Below are positions 36,018-45,182 of a stretch of 64,000 nt of DNA, piece by piece. Below the pieces are notes generated by a model. That model was not told the DNA's origin and did not search any database. It worked only from the letters and a program-made list of their open reading frames with translations. Source of the stretch: Solibacillus sp. FSL R7-0682 (GTDB lineage: Bacteria; Bacillota; Bacilli; Bacillales_A; Planococcaceae); contig NZ_JBBOUI010000001.1 of the NCBI RefSeq assembly GCF_038005985.1, positions 1,570,001 through 1,634,000 on the forward strand. The letters run 5' to 3'. The position numbers and the translations under genes were made by a program. Numbering within the stretch: position 1 is the stretch's first letter; each line of letters starts with the position of its first letter.

Positions 36018-37285
36018 CACCTACATTCATCTTATTTGGACTATTAATCATTTTCCTTTTATTATCTGTACCAGTAGGATTTGCTCTGCTCTTAGCGAGT
36101 TTAGGGACGATTGTATTGGCTGATGTCGAAATTCCATTTAGTATTTTAACGCAAGTTATGGTTACGGCTAATGATTCGTTTCCATTAATGGCCATTCCGT
36201 TTTTCATTTTAGCGGGTGTGCTTATGGGACGCGGTGGTGTTTCGGAGCGGCTATTAAATATTGCGAACTCATTTGTTGGTCATTATCGTGGTGGTTTTGC
36301 GATTGCGGCCGTATTAACAGCAATGTTCTTTTCAGCAATCTCTGGTTCAGGACCTGCAACTGTTGCAGCAATCGGTTCAATTATGATTCCTGAAATGGTA
36401 AAACGTGGATATAAAAAATTGTTTGCTACTGCTTTAATTGCATCTGCAGGAACGATCGGGATTGTCATTCCACCAAGTATACCGTTAGTCATTTATGGAG
36501 TGTCTTCAGGCACTTCGATTGGTGATTTATTTAAAGCTGGTGTTATTCCGGGAATTCTAATGGGTGGCGCTTTAATGTTATGGGCCTACATTCACGCGAA
36601 AAAAGAAAATTATAAGCCAGATTCTAAAGCGACATGGAAAGAACGATTACATCATATTAACCGTGGTAAAGGCGCATTGCTTATGCCCGTTGTAATTTTA
36701 GGTGGGATTTATGGGGGGATTTTTACACCAACAGAAGCGGCTGTTATTGCCGTAGTTTATGGATTAATTTTAAGCTTTTTCATTTACCGAGAGCTTACTT
36801 GGAAGGATACGATTGCATTATTTTACGATTCAGCCGTTTCTACAGGTTCGATTATGGTAATCGTAGCAGCTGCGGCCGTATTTGGTCGCATTTTAACACT
36901 TGAACAAATACCAAACAACGTTGCTGCAACAATGCTTTCATTATCAGATAATCCAATTGTATTTTTATTACTAGTGAATATCCTGCTAATAATAGTGGGA
37001 ACATTTATGGAAACAATTGCTGCTGTAATTATATTAACACCCATTTTATTGCCGTTGAGTACTCAAATGGGTATTGATCCTGTACATTTTGGAATCATCA
37101 TGATTGTAAACTTAAGTATTGGATTTATAACACCGCCGTTAGGGATGAATCTATTTGTTGCATCTAGTATTTCTAATATTAAAATTGTTCAGCTAAGTAA
37201 AGGGATCGTTCCAGGCTTTATAACTTTAGTGATTGTGTTATTTGTCATCACGTACATTTCATGGTTCTCACTTGTCTTAGTTTAG
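36014..37285 (+). CDS. dctM: TRAP transporter large permease (DctM)
   Basis: 423 residues, about 11-12 membrane helices. FPLMAIPFFILAGVLMGRGGV, the signature AISGSGPATVAAIGSIMIPEM, IVIPPSIPLVIYGV and NLSIGFITPPLGMNLFV are diagnostic for the DctM/IT superfamily. Forms the ion-coupled channel fed by the DctP lipoprotein. Confidence 0.95.
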   Translation: MTPTFILFGLLIIFLLLSVPVGFALLLASLGTIVLADVEIPFSILTQVMVTANDSFPLMAIPFFILAGVLMGRGGVSERLLNIANSFVGHYRGGFAIAAVLTAMFFSAISGSGPATVAAIGSIMIPEMVKRGYKKLFATALIASAGTIGIVIPPSIPLVIYGVSSGTSIGDLFKAGVIPGILMGGALMLWAYIHAKKENYKPDSKATWKERLHHINRGKGALLMPVVILGGIYGGIFTPTEAAVIAVVYGLILSFFIYRELTWKDTIALFYDSAVSTGSIMVIVAAAAVFGRILTLEQIPNNVAATMLSLSDNPIVFLLLVNILLIIVGTFMETIAAVIILTPILLPLSTQMGIDPVHFGIIMIVNLSIGFITPPLGMNLFVASSISNIKIVQLSKGIVPGFITLVIVLFVITYISWFSLVLV

Positions 37286-37296
37286 GAGGAAAATAC

Positions 37297-38247
37297 ATGT
37301 TTAAAGTTACATTAGTAGATTATGAATGGGAAGATATTGAGTTAGAAAAACGGATGTTTTCGGAGGCTGGAATAAAGCTGCAAGTGCTTCAATCGAGAGA
37401 TAAAGGAGAAATTATTGAAGCAGCAAAGAATTCGGATGCATTACTCGTTTTATATGCAAATATTGATGAGGAAGTATTGGCATCAGCTCCAAATCTTCAA
37501 ATAGTATCTCGTTATGGGATTGGCGTAAATATGATTGATGTCGATTATGCAACACAAGTTGGTATTCAAGTTGCTAATGTGAATGATTATTGTGTGGATG
37601 AAGTATCCGATCATGCATTAGCTAGCATTTTAGCAGGTGCACGTCGTTTATTTGAATATAATGAAGATACAGCAAACGGTAATTGGGATTTTAAAGCAGC
37701 TAAACGTCCATTACGCGCTTCGAAGGCAATTGTAGGATTGCTTGGATACGGCAAAATTCCAAAGCGTTTAGCAGTTAAGCTAAATGCGATTGGCTATAAT
37801 GTACTCGCATTTGATCCGTTTGTAGATGCTAACACAATGGCCATTGATGATGTCACTAAAGCTACTGTTGAGGAGATTATGGAAGTAAGTGATTTCGTAT
37901 CGGTACATGTTCCTTTAATTAAAGCGACACATCATTTAATTGGAGAAAATGAGTTTAATAGAGCAAAAAAAATGCCTTATATTATCAATACGGCTCGCGG
38001 GCCAATTATTGATGAACATGCACTTATCAAAGCGATTCAAAATAATCAAATAGCAGGTGCCTTTTTAGATGTTACAGAAGAGGAGCCATTAGCAGTAGAT
38101 AGTGTTTTAAGAAAAATGAAAAATGTTGTACTCACACCTCATGCGGCATGGTATTCGGAAGATGCATATCGTGAAATTCGTGAGAAGGCAGTAATGAATA
38201 TTATCGAAAAATCAAAAGGTCAAAAGCCAACGTATGCGCTAAATTAA
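37297..38247 (+). CDS. D-isomer-specific 2-hydroxyacid dehydrogenase (CtBP-like)
   Basis: 316 residues. NAD-binding motif VGLLGYGKIPKRLA, where the third Gly of GxGxxG is Pro, then catalytic Arg in INTARGP, Glu in DVTEEEP and His in TPHAAWYSE. NAD-linked interconversion of a D-2-hydroxyacid and its 2-oxoacid is the expected reaction. True start ATG 37297 behind TAGGAGGA; upstream codons belong to the dctM end. As last gene of this operon it could turn an imported 2,4-dihydroxyacid into the 4-hydroxy-2-oxoacid that the aldolase needs; this is inference. Confidence 0.9.
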   Translation: MFKVTLVDYEWEDIELEKRMFSEAGIKLQVLQSRDKGEIIEAAKNSDALLVLYANIDEEVLASAPNLQIVSRYGIGVNMIDVDYATQVGIQVANVNDYCVDEVSDHALASILAGARRLFEYNEDTANGNWDFKAAKRPLRASKAIVGLLGYGKIPKRLAVKLNAIGYNVLAFDPFVDANTMAIDDVTKATVEEIMEVSDFVSVHVPLIKATHHLIGENEFNRAKKMPYIINTARGPIIDEHALIKAIQNNQIAGAFLDVTEEEPLAVDSVLRKMKNVVLTPHAAWYSEDAYREIREKAVMNIIEKSKGQKPTYALN

Positions 38248-38352
38248 CATAGATCCATTTAGTGATATATGGTTTTGTACGGATGTTTTTTGCGTACAGA
38301 GCTTTAAATATTGAATCCTATAGGGGGAAAGTAAAAGAGAACGCAAAATATT

Positions 38353-38389
38353 AGCACTTGTGATGATTATATTCACAAGTGCTTTTTTT
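38353..38389 (+). terminator. Terminator of the gntR-TRAP operon
   Basis: AGCACTTGTGA (38353-38363) pairs with TCACAAGTGCT (38373-38383), then seven T. Confidence 0.88.
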
Positions 38390-38552
38390 AATTTAATTAT
38401 TGAAAGATTAATATGAAACTTGTCCTAATTATATTAACTTGCTGTTTCTATCCGAAGATAATTTTTACTATTTTACCTTTTCTAAAACGTAATACATGTT
38501 TGAATCGTCTATTTCATAAAGGTGGGTAGAAGAGGAAAGCCTATATAATTGA

Positions 38553-38807
38553 AGGCAACACTGCCATATTAAGTATTATTATGATGGTAGTTATGGTGAA
38601 GCCACTGAATTTCTTGTACGTAATGTAAATGGAAGGTTAGTGATTGTTGATTGGTATACCGGTGGAAAAGATAGTTATGATTTCATAGTTCGTGGAGAAA
38701 AGGAAACGATTGACAACCCATATATTTGGAAAGACCAAGAATGGGTAAAGAAAATAAATAAAAAAAAGAATGAATTTTCGGGTTCAACTCGCTAGTTCGA
38801 GGGATTA
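38553..38807 (+). pseudogene. 5'-truncated remnant of an unknown protein
   Basis: After a TGA at 38550-38552 an 84-codon frame without a start codon runs to TAA at 38805. It reads like a real domain: YDGSYGEATEFLVRN, GRLVIVDWYTGG, KDSYDFIVRGE and PYIWKDQEWVKK. No ribosome-binding site precedes it. It is probably the C-terminal part of a lost small secreted protein; the family is not recognised. Confidence 0.45.
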
Positions 38808-38814
38808 AAAATAC

Positions 38815-38848
38815 CCTATAGGATAACCTTTTAAAGTGCTATCCTATA
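38815..38848. repeat. Inverted repeat between the remnant and the PepSY gene
   Basis: Perfect 10-bp arms CTATAGGATA (38815-38824) and TATCCTATAG (38839-38848), 14-base loop. No T-run, so termination is uncertain. Confidence 0.45.
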
Positions 38849-38907
38849 GAGAACATTCTCAGTGTTTAAAGCGCTATTTTAACGAAGTTTCCTTAAAGAA
38901 GGTATCA

Positions 38908-39441
38908 TTAATCTTCTAAATCTTCTTCATATTTTAAAATTGCCCCAGTATATGCGTCGATGTTAAATTCATACTCTGTTTTGCCATTACGAATTTCGAT
39001 TTCGTATGCTACTTGTTGATCATCTTTGTCAAGTTCAACACTTACTAATGTTCCAGAAGCTTTGTCTGTTGCAATTTTTATAGCCTCTTCTTCGGTAATT
39101 ATTTTCGCAGTTGTTGATTCGGGAACTGTTTCAGTCTGTGATGTGCTTACGATTTCACGTTCTTTAACTTTTACGTCTCCATTTTTTGCGTCAATTTTAT
39201 ATTCCACTTTTTCTCCGTCTTTTACTACTTCAATTTCATAATGAGGTGTGAAGTCGTCCCCGTCGTATTCAAAATCAACAATTTGACCATTTAATTCTTT
39301 TAAGGCAATGTCCTTTGCCTGTTGTGCAGAGATTGCTGGATTTGCATTCGCTTTTGCAAATATATCTGTTTGGGCAAGTACTGCACCTCCACCAATAGCT
39401 GCGATTAGTATAGCAGGAATAACGAATCGTTTTTTGTTCAT
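38908..39441 (-). CDS. Secreted protein with two PepSY domains
   Basis: 177 residues. N-terminal signal peptide or anchor (about 5-24, FVIPAILIAAIGGGAVLAQ), then two PepSY repeats. Repeat 1 (about 37-90): ISAQQAKDIALKELNG then YEIEVVKDGEKVEYKIDAKNG. Repeat 2 (about 115-175): ITEEEAIKIATDKASGTLVS then YEFNIDAYTGAIL. PepSY domains bind or inhibit proteases and other exported proteins. GGAGAGA precedes the start. It lies downstream of a PepSY/two-component locus and is a probable target or partner. Confidence 0.9.
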   Translation of the reverse strand: MNKKRFVIPAILIAAIGGGAVLAQTDIFAKANANPAISAQQAKDIALKELNGQIVDFEYDGDDFTPHYEIEVVKDGEKVEYKIDAKNGDVKVKEREIVSTSQTETVPESTTAKIITEEEAIKIATDKASGTLVSVELDKDDQQVAYEIEIRNGKTEYEFNIDAYTGAILKYEEDLED

Positions 39442-39531
39442 TTTATTTCTCTCCTTTGATTGTTTGTAGCTTTAGTTTACTAAGGAAAGATGAAAAGGCG
39501 CTGAGAGAAATATTAGAATTTGATGAGAAAA

Positions 39532-40044
39532 TTAATCTTCATATTCAATCAATAAAATTTCGCCCGTGATGGCATGTATTTGAACAGTTATTTCTAAATC
39601 TTCTTGATCCATTTCGATAAAGTAATGTCCACCATCCGTGCTTTCCTTAAAGTCCACCGAATCGAGTACACCATTTACTTCACTACGTGCAATATCGATT
39701 GCCTGTTGCTCCGTAAGGCGAGCTGTTGGAGGGTTATTATTATTTTTCGTAGATTCTATTTGCTGTTCTGCTTGTACAATATGTACCGCCTGTAGTTTAG
39801 ATACTTCACCAGTTATTGGATGGATCCGTACCTCATATACAGACTGTTCCTTTTCAAAAGAAGCAATATAGTGACTGTTTTGTTTAATGAGTGAGTGTAC
39901 TTTCGCTTGATACATTGTTTCAACTTGATTCGTCATTTCTTGTTTTGTCAGTGGTGTAGCGGTCATTAATTCGCGAACAGCAATAAAAATGAATGCTAAT
40001 ATCGCAATAATAAGTAAAATGATTATATTACGCTTTATATTCAT
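39532..40044 (-). CDS. Membrane-anchored PepSY-domain protein (YkoI-like)
   Basis: 170 residues. One N-terminal membrane helix (about 7-24), followed by an N-terminal PepSY-like half (MTNQVETMYQAKVHSLIKQN then YEVRIHPITGEVSKL) and a clear C-terminal PepSY domain (LTEQQAIDIARSEVNGVL then EITVQIHAITGEILLIEYE). Its start overlaps the histidine kinase gene by 17 bp, so it is the third gene of a regulator-kinase-PepSY operon, the arrangement known from Bacillus ykoG-ykoH-ykoI. Confidence 0.88.
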   Translation of the reverse strand: MNIKRNIIILLIIAILAFIFIAVRELMTATPLTKQEMTNQVETMYQAKVHSLIKQNSHYIASFEKEQSVYEVRIHPITGEVSKLQAVHIVQAEQQIESTKNNNNPPTARLTEQQAIDIARSEVNGVLDSVDFKESTDGGHYFIEMDQEDLEITVQIHAITGEILLIEYED

Positions 40045-41392
40045 TTTTTTGCCCTCCGTTCAATGGAATTTTAATAGAAATAGTCGTACCTTGCCCGACG
40101 TCGCTCTTTACGTGTATTGAAGCAAGAAGCTGCTTAGCAATTTCATGGGCAATCGAAAGGCCAATGCCAACACCACCTGTTTTACGATTACGATCTTTAT
40201 CGACCCGATAAAAACGTTGGAATAAATGCGGAATATCAGCTCTTGGAATGCCTACACCTTGATCAATAATTTGGATTTCTACATTATTTTTAGGGAGACG
40301 CTGCACAGTAATAGAAATTTCTTGTTCACTATATTTTCGCGCATTGTCTAAAAAGATAAAGAGTAGCTGCTTAAGCTTAGCTTCATCCGAAACAAGCTCA
40401 ATTTCAGGACATTCTACATGTACTTCACGGTAATAAGCTTGATGAAAGTTATGTGCAATCGCTTGTAAAAAGGGCTGTAAGGAAATTTTTGTATTTGTCA
40501 CAATTGTCATTTCGGACGTTTTTGCCAGTGCGAGCATTTGTTCAATCATCGCCTTCATATTTTCCGCTTCCCCAATAATAGCAGTTAACGCTTCCTTTGT
40601 GATTTCTTTATTTTCAGTACCTCGACGATTCAGTAGCTTCGCATAGCTTTCAATAACGGTTAACGGGGTTTTTAATTCGTGTGAAGCATTACCGACAAAT
40701 TGCTGTTGGCGTTCATGCTGCTGTTCAATTTGTGCCATCAATTCATTATATGTGTTCGCCATGTTCGCAAGCTCATCTTTTGAGCGTTTTTTCGCGTTAA
40801 TTTGTTCAAAGCTTGAATTTCGGATATTGTGTTCCATTGTATCGGTCATTTGCTGAACGGGCTTGACGATATAGCGAATCAATAGTTGACCAGCAAAAAA
40901 TATCGGTAGTAGGGCAATGAGCGTCATTAATACAAAGATCAGCTTTAGTCGAGATAAATTTTCTGGAATCGTTGGGAGCGGTTGAATCAATATGGTTTCT
41001 ACTACTTGTTGATCGGGCCAAATCATCGGCGTTGCTAGTGCAATATGGGGGATATCATCAATCGTCTGTATTGAATAATGTTCCTCTTCATGCGGTGCAA
41101 ATTCGATGTTTTTGGAAGTTGTTTGCAATCGGATTAAGTTTTTTCCTGCCGTATCCTTTACAAAAATTGCCCCATCAGTAGGGATGTACGCACGAAAAAC
41201 CGTATCAATATCCTGTGTCGTTGCAAGGGAACTAATGGCAGTTGCCAATTCAAAGGAGCGTTCCTGTAGTTGTTCCGCTTCTGTTGTATAGGCAAGCTCC
41301 TTATATAAAAAATAGATCCCGGTAAAGCTTCCGATTAAAATAATCGAGGTAAGGAAAGTAGATAGGATATTTACTTTTGTACTAAGCTTCAT
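40028..41392 (-). CDS. Sensor histidine kinase (YkoH/ArlS-like)
   Basis: 454 residues. Two membrane helices (about 10-30 and 147-170) flank an extracytoplasmic domain; HAMP (about 170-225) ends before the DHp motif GNASHELKTPLTVIESY with the phospho-His. The ATPase part has N in FIFLDNARKY, DQGVGIP, FQRFYR and GVGIGLSIAHEIA. Overlaps the response regulator by 11 bp. With PepSY proteins as partners it probably monitors the cell envelope; the signal is unknown. Confidence 0.93.
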   Translation of the reverse strand: MKLSTKVNILSTFLTSIILIGSFTGIYFLYKELAYTTEAEQLQERSFELATAISSLATTQDIDTVFRAYIPTDGAIFVKDTAGKNLIRLQTTSKNIEFAPHEEEHYSIQTIDDIPHIALATPMIWPDQQVVETILIQPLPTIPENLSRLKLIFVLMTLIALLPIFFAGQLLIRYIVKPVQQMTDTMEHNIRNSSFEQINAKKRSKDELANMANTYNELMAQIEQQHERQQQFVGNASHELKTPLTVIESYAKLLNRRGTENKEITKEALTAIIGEAENMKAMIEQMLALAKTSEMTIVTNTKISLQPFLQAIAHNFHQAYYREVHVECPEIELVSDEAKLKQLLFIFLDNARKYSEQEISITVQRLPKNNVEIQIIDQGVGIPRADIPHLFQRFYRVDKDRNRKTGGVGIGLSIAHEIAKQLLASIHVKSDVGQGTTISIKIPLNGGQKNEYKA

Positions 41393-42083
41393 TCACTGGC
41401 TCCTTCAAAACATAGCCAACACCACGCACCGTATGGATGGCTGTTGGTAAATGTAGTGCAGTATCAAGTTTTTGGCGCAAATAGCGAACATATACGTCAA
41501 CAACATTAGTATCACCATAATAATCAAAGCCCCACACCGCATTTAACAATTGATCACGGGATTGGACTAGCTTAGGATGCTTCATAAAATGCAGCAACAA
41601 ATCGAATTCCCTCGGCGTTAGTTCGACAAAGGTATTGTTCCGCTTTACTTCACGGGTTTGCTCGTTCAGTTGAATATTAGCGAATTGATACACATTCGTT
41701 TGTTCCATAGGTTGCAATTTTTTTGAAAACCGTAATGCCACACGAATACGTGCTAATAGCTCATCAAATTCAAACGGCTTCGTCACATAATCATTTGCCC
41801 CATAGTCTAACCCAGTCACTTTATCTTGTATATCGCTTTTTGCAGTCAGCATGATCACTGGAATCGTCTCATTATGCTTGCGAATTCGTTTTAACACATC
41901 AAGACCATTGAGCTCAGGAAGCATCATATCCAGTAAAACTAAATCAAATTGTTCATCATGAAATTTCAGTAAGCCTTCTGTACCAGTATGAGCAAGAGTC
42001 GTTTCATAGCCTTCATAGCCAAGCTCGAGCTGCAGTACGCGGGCTATTTGTACTTCATCTTCTACGATTAATATATGTGACAA
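41382..42083 (-). CDS. OmpR-family response regulator (YkoG/ArlR-like)
   Basis: 233 residues: receiver with phospho-Asp in VLLDMMLPELNG, Thr in MLTAKSD and Lys in YVTKPFEF; winged helix with LTPREFDLLLHFMKHPKLVQ, NVVDVYVRYLRQKLD and TVRGVGYVL. First gene of the regulator-kinase-PepSY operon. The upstream stretch (42084-42200) probably holds the promoter, but no clear boxes were identified. Confidence 0.93.
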   Translation of the reverse strand: MSHILIVEDEVQIARVLQLELGYEGYETTLAHTGTEGLLKFHDEQFDLVLLDMMLPELNGLDVLKRIRKHNETIPVIMLTAKSDIQDKVTGLDYGANDYVTKPFEFDELLARIRVALRFSKKLQPMEQTNVYQFANIQLNEQTREVKRNNTFVELTPREFDLLLHFMKHPKLVQSRDQLLNAVWGFDYYGDTNVVDVYVRYLRQKLDTALHLPTAIHTVRGVGYVLKEPVNEA

Positions 42084-42204
42084 AAAAACACCTTCTTTAC
42101 TTATGGTTTGCTAATAATATCGCAGTAGAAAGGGAAGCTAAAAAGCAATGATAAGTTATTCAACTGGGGTATATTAAATAATTATTTTTTATTTTAATCA
42201 AAAA

Positions 42205-42230
42205 TGGCTTATCTAATGTAGGATAAGCCA
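42205..42230 (-). terminator. Terminator of bstA
   Basis: TGGCTTATC (42205-42213) and GATAAGCCA (42222-42230). Read on the minus strand it is followed by TTTTTGATT. Confidence 0.7.
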
Positions 42231-42247
42231 CTTTTATCAAGAGTGTA

Positions 42248-42757
42248 TTATTTTGATAAGGCGATTTTTATTTGGGCTAAGTGATGTTCCTCATGCCAAG
42301 CTAATTTTGCTATTTTAGCTGCAACCTTAATTTTACCGTTAATCTGATGGGTAAAAGCTCGATCTAATTGTTCTTCGGTTAAACTCTGACCTAAAGATAC
42401 AATACGTGCATTTATTCCTTCTAACATTTTAATCGAACTTTCTACAGGAAGTTTTGTATCTGGTTGGATAGCCCACTTTTCTTCATCAAAAGGGGGAACT
42501 GTTGGATTCTCATCTGTTAAAGCGAGCTTTAAACGCTGATACATGTTCAGCTGAGAGTCTGCAATGTGATGGACAAGTTGGCGAACCGTCCAAGCTCCTT
42601 CACGATATGTTTTATTTAAACTTTCGTCCGGTATTAAATCGACCGTTTCTCTTAGGCGAATCGTGTAAGTCTCGATTTCTTTTAACCATTCTTGAATATT
42701 TTGTAACGTAACATTTTCAGGTACTTGTAATTGTCCAATTGGGTATTTCACATCCAT
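42248..42757 (-). CDS. bstA: Bacillithiol transferase BstA (YfiT/DinB fold)
   Basis: 169 residues. Four-helix DinB-like metalloprotein; family members conjugate bacillithiol to electrophiles. N-terminal MDVKYPIGQL and TYREGAWTVRQLVHHIADSQ with the first metal His, and WHEEHHLAQI with the other two ligands, match YfiT. Full family length. The start follows AAAGGGG. It stands alone between two terminated units. Confidence 0.9.
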   Translation of the reverse strand: MDVKYPIGQLQVPENVTLQNIQEWLKEIETYTIRLRETVDLIPDESLNKTYREGAWTVRQLVHHIADSQLNMYQRLKLALTDENPTVPPFDEEKWAIQPDTKLPVESSIKMLEGINARIVSLGQSLTEEQLDRAFTHQINGKIKVAAKIAKLAWHEEHHLAQIKIALSK

Positions 42758-42946
42758 TTTAAAACCCCTTTCCTTATTTTACTTCGTATTATCGTATAAT
42801 ATATCAATCTACTTAATACTTGTAAACTATTGGCATTATTAAATTCAACGTTGTTTCCAGTGTTTATATTAGCTTTGAAAATTTATGCTAGGTTAATTAC
42901 TATTAATTTTAGTTGAACAAAACGGTAAAAGAAAATTATTATTCCC

Positions 42947-42984
42947 GAAAGTTTTGAAACTTTCAATTACATAGCTTACGTCTA
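42947..42984 (+). promoter_or_regulatory. Candidate ECF-type promoter of pair 2, inside a palindrome
   Basis: TGAAAC (42955-42960) and CGTCTA (42979-42984) resemble ECF-type -35/-10 elements. The -35 lies in the palindrome GAAAGTTT-TG-AAACTTTC (42947-42964). A GAAAC...GTCTAA pair also precedes the pair-3 sigma gene. Function is inferred from position and resemblance. Confidence 0.5.
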
Positions 42985-43007
42985 AGAAATGAAAAAGGAG
43001 GTTCGTC

Positions 43008-43520
43008 ATGTTAACGAATGAACAAATGCATGAATTGATGGACACCTACAGTCCGTATTTATTGCAAATAAGCTATATGTACGTGAAGGACTTTTCTGCA
43101 GCAGAAGATATCGTACAAGATGTATTTATCCATTATTTTAAAACAGCTGAACAATTTGAAGGGCGATCTAGCATTAAAACGTATTTAACGAGAATGACCA
43201 TACATAAGTGCACGGATTATTTACGTAGCTGGGCTTCACGAAAACGTACATTAACGAAGCTTTTAGGACAAAAACCTAAAGTATCCTATGAAATTGACAC
43301 ACGTATCGAGCATAGTCCGTTAATGAGGCAGGTGCTAAGCTTGCCGTTTAAATACCGAGAAAGTATTTTACTCTTTTATTATGAAGAAATGACGACGCAA
43401 GAAATAGCTCAACTCCTTAGTCTTTCTGAAAATACAGTGAAGACAAGGTTACGTAGGGCAAGGGAGCTATTGAAGGAGCGTACAGCAACACAAAGTTGGG
43501 AGGAACTTGCAGATGAATAA
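43008..43520 (+). CDS. ECF-type RNA polymerase sigma factor (pair 2)
   Basis: 170 residues: region 2 SAAEDIVQDVFIHYFK and SIKTYLTRMTIHKCTDYLRS, region 4 LPFKYRESILLFYYEEMTTQ, EIAQLLSLSENTVKTRLRRA. Close in plan to the sigma factors at 25 and 50 kb. AAAGGAGG precedes the ATG. It overlaps its partner gene by eight bases. Confidence 0.92.
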   Translation: MLTNEQMHELMDTYSPYLLQISYMYVKDFSAAEDIVQDVFIHYFKTAEQFEGRSSIKTYLTRMTIHKCTDYLRSWASRKRTLTKLLGQKPKVSYEIDTRIEHSPLMRQVLSLPFKYRESILLFYYEEMTTQEIAQLLSLSENTVKTRLRRARELLKERTATQSWEELADE

Positions 43521-45084
43521 ATTTCAAAAAGAACGAGATGAAATTTTTGGAACAAAAAAGCTAAGCGAAGAACAAAAACGAGCAGTCATTGATGCAGTAC
43601 ATGCTCCTTTAAAAAGAAAAACCCAATGGCTTACTGCTGTTGTCGTTGCAGGTGTACTCGGTATTAGTTCGTTTTTATTGTTCGTGCCAAATGAGCAGCA
43701 AGTAGTAGAGGAGGAGCCCTCACCAATAGAAAATCAATATACAGCCACCACCCTTGAGCAATTAACTGAGCAACAATTAGGAAACATGCCTTTTAAGACA
43801 TTAAAAATCGTTGAGCCATTTGTTACAAATAATGATGCACTTATTATAAACAAAGTACAATGGGAGGGGGAGGGATTCGACGATTTGCAGTACTACCTTC
43901 TATATGCTGAAAAAAACAATGGAAAATGGGAACAGCAAAATCTTTTTCCCGGTTTCGTCAATGATAATCGATGGAATAATGTGACCCTCCATAATGAGGA
44001 TTACTTTTATGGTATTTTAACAGATAACGAGGTAGAGAATGTAATTGTTGGGAATACCGAAGCATCATTATGGGATGTAGATGGAAACACGCGTGTCTGG
44101 TTTGCCAAAGCAAAATCAATAAATACGCCGGTTTATTATGAAAAAAATGAAACAAGGTCCCTTCTAAGCATAGGGTGGACAAATTTGTCGACTACGATTC
44201 CGTTTATTGAGGGCAATGCAAATGAACAAACGCTCCGCTATACAGGCGACACGATGTACCGAGGGAATAAGGAGTATACAGAATTTCCGTTACTAATAGA
44301 CCCGTATTATTATGGACAAAATCCATATAACTCTGGTGATGTTGTTGCAATTGAAACGTTGAATGGTGTGGAAATAACCCGAATAATTGATACAAATCAA
44401 AATAAAGTGACCATTGATGAAAGTAAAATTATCATTGGGGAGAATTTTGTTTCCTATGAATTTTATCTTGCAGCGAATTACAACGGAGATACGTCCATAT
44501 ACTTGGATGAACGAATCGAATTCACAAGAACTGAGTCCGATGAAGTATTCGTTCATCCAGATAACTGGGGAAGTAGTGGAACACGTGGACCAATTTCAAA
44601 AGAAGCAATTAAGGGGAAAGTAATAGGTTATGATTTACACGGTGTTACGAATACAATGACACAACAGGACCTGAACTTGTTTAGTGAAGTACAAGAAATG
44701 GTGCAGAAAATGAAATGGAGGGAATATGCGGTAAATCCGTTAAATACAATTTTAAAGGATGCCTCTGCCCAATCCGTAGCAAAGCTTTATTTTTACGCCC
44801 ATTATTTAGAGGATTACGAAACGATGTATGCGCTAATTAATCAAAGTCAAAACACACCACCACCTTATAAACAGTGGGTAGAGAATATGAAACTAGTCAC
44901 TACTAAATCCAGTAAGCAGCGTTTGTTAGTGAACATTTATGAAGCGAATCGTATGACAATGAATACGGCTACGAAGCGTTTAGAGTGGCTAGATGAAAAT
45001 TCTGGCCAGACGATAAGCTATTTGCCGATGGTGAAGGATGAAGGCATTTGGAAGATCACATATGAGACAGTTAAACGAAATTAA
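43513..45084 (+). CDS. Large membrane partner/probable anti-sigma factor (pair 2)
   Basis: 523 residues: a cytoplasmic N-terminus of about 35 residues (KFQKERDEIFGTKKLSEEQK), one membrane helix (about 38-58), and an ectodomain of about 460 residues rich in Asn, Tyr and Thr with no recognised family. No zinc-anti-sigma motif. Overlap with the sigma gene and single-pass topology fit a co-sensor/anti-sigma. The ATG at 43513 follows GGAGGAAC. The ectodomain is unusually long for an ECF partner. Confidence 0.75.
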   Translation: MNKFQKERDEIFGTKKLSEEQKRAVIDAVHAPLKRKTQWLTAVVVAGVLGISSFLLFVPNEQQVVEEEPSPIENQYTATTLEQLTEQQLGNMPFKTLKIVEPFVTNNDALIINKVQWEGEGFDDLQYYLLYAEKNNGKWEQQNLFPGFVNDNRWNNVTLHNEDYFYGILTDNEVENVIVGNTEASLWDVDGNTRVWFAKAKSINTPVYYEKNETRSLLSIGWTNLSTTIPFIEGNANEQTLRYTGDTMYRGNKEYTEFPLLIDPYYYGQNPYNSGDVVAIETLNGVEITRIIDTNQNKVTIDESKIIIGENFVSYEFYLAANYNGDTSIYLDERIEFTRTESDEVFVHPDNWGSSGTRGPISKEAIKGKVIGYDLHGVTNTMTQQDLNLFSEVQEMVQKMKWREYAVNPLNTILKDASAQSVAKLYFYAHYLEDYETMYALINQSQNTPPPYKQWVENMKLVTTKSSKQRLLVNIYEANRMTMNTATKRLEWLDENSGQTISYLPMVKDEGIWKITYETVKRN

Positions 45085-45116
45085 TGAAGCAGCCCTTAAT
45101 TAGGGGCTTCTTTCTT
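45085..45116 (+). terminator. Terminator of ECF pair 2
   Basis: GAAGC-AG-CCCT pairs with AGGGGCTTC after a TTAAT loop, followed by TTTCTTTTTT; the stem has a bulge. Confidence 0.65.
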
Positions 45117-45182
45117 TTTTGTGAATTTATGTAAATTTATACCTTTTCGTATGTTATACTTTACACTAAAGGAGGGAAACAA

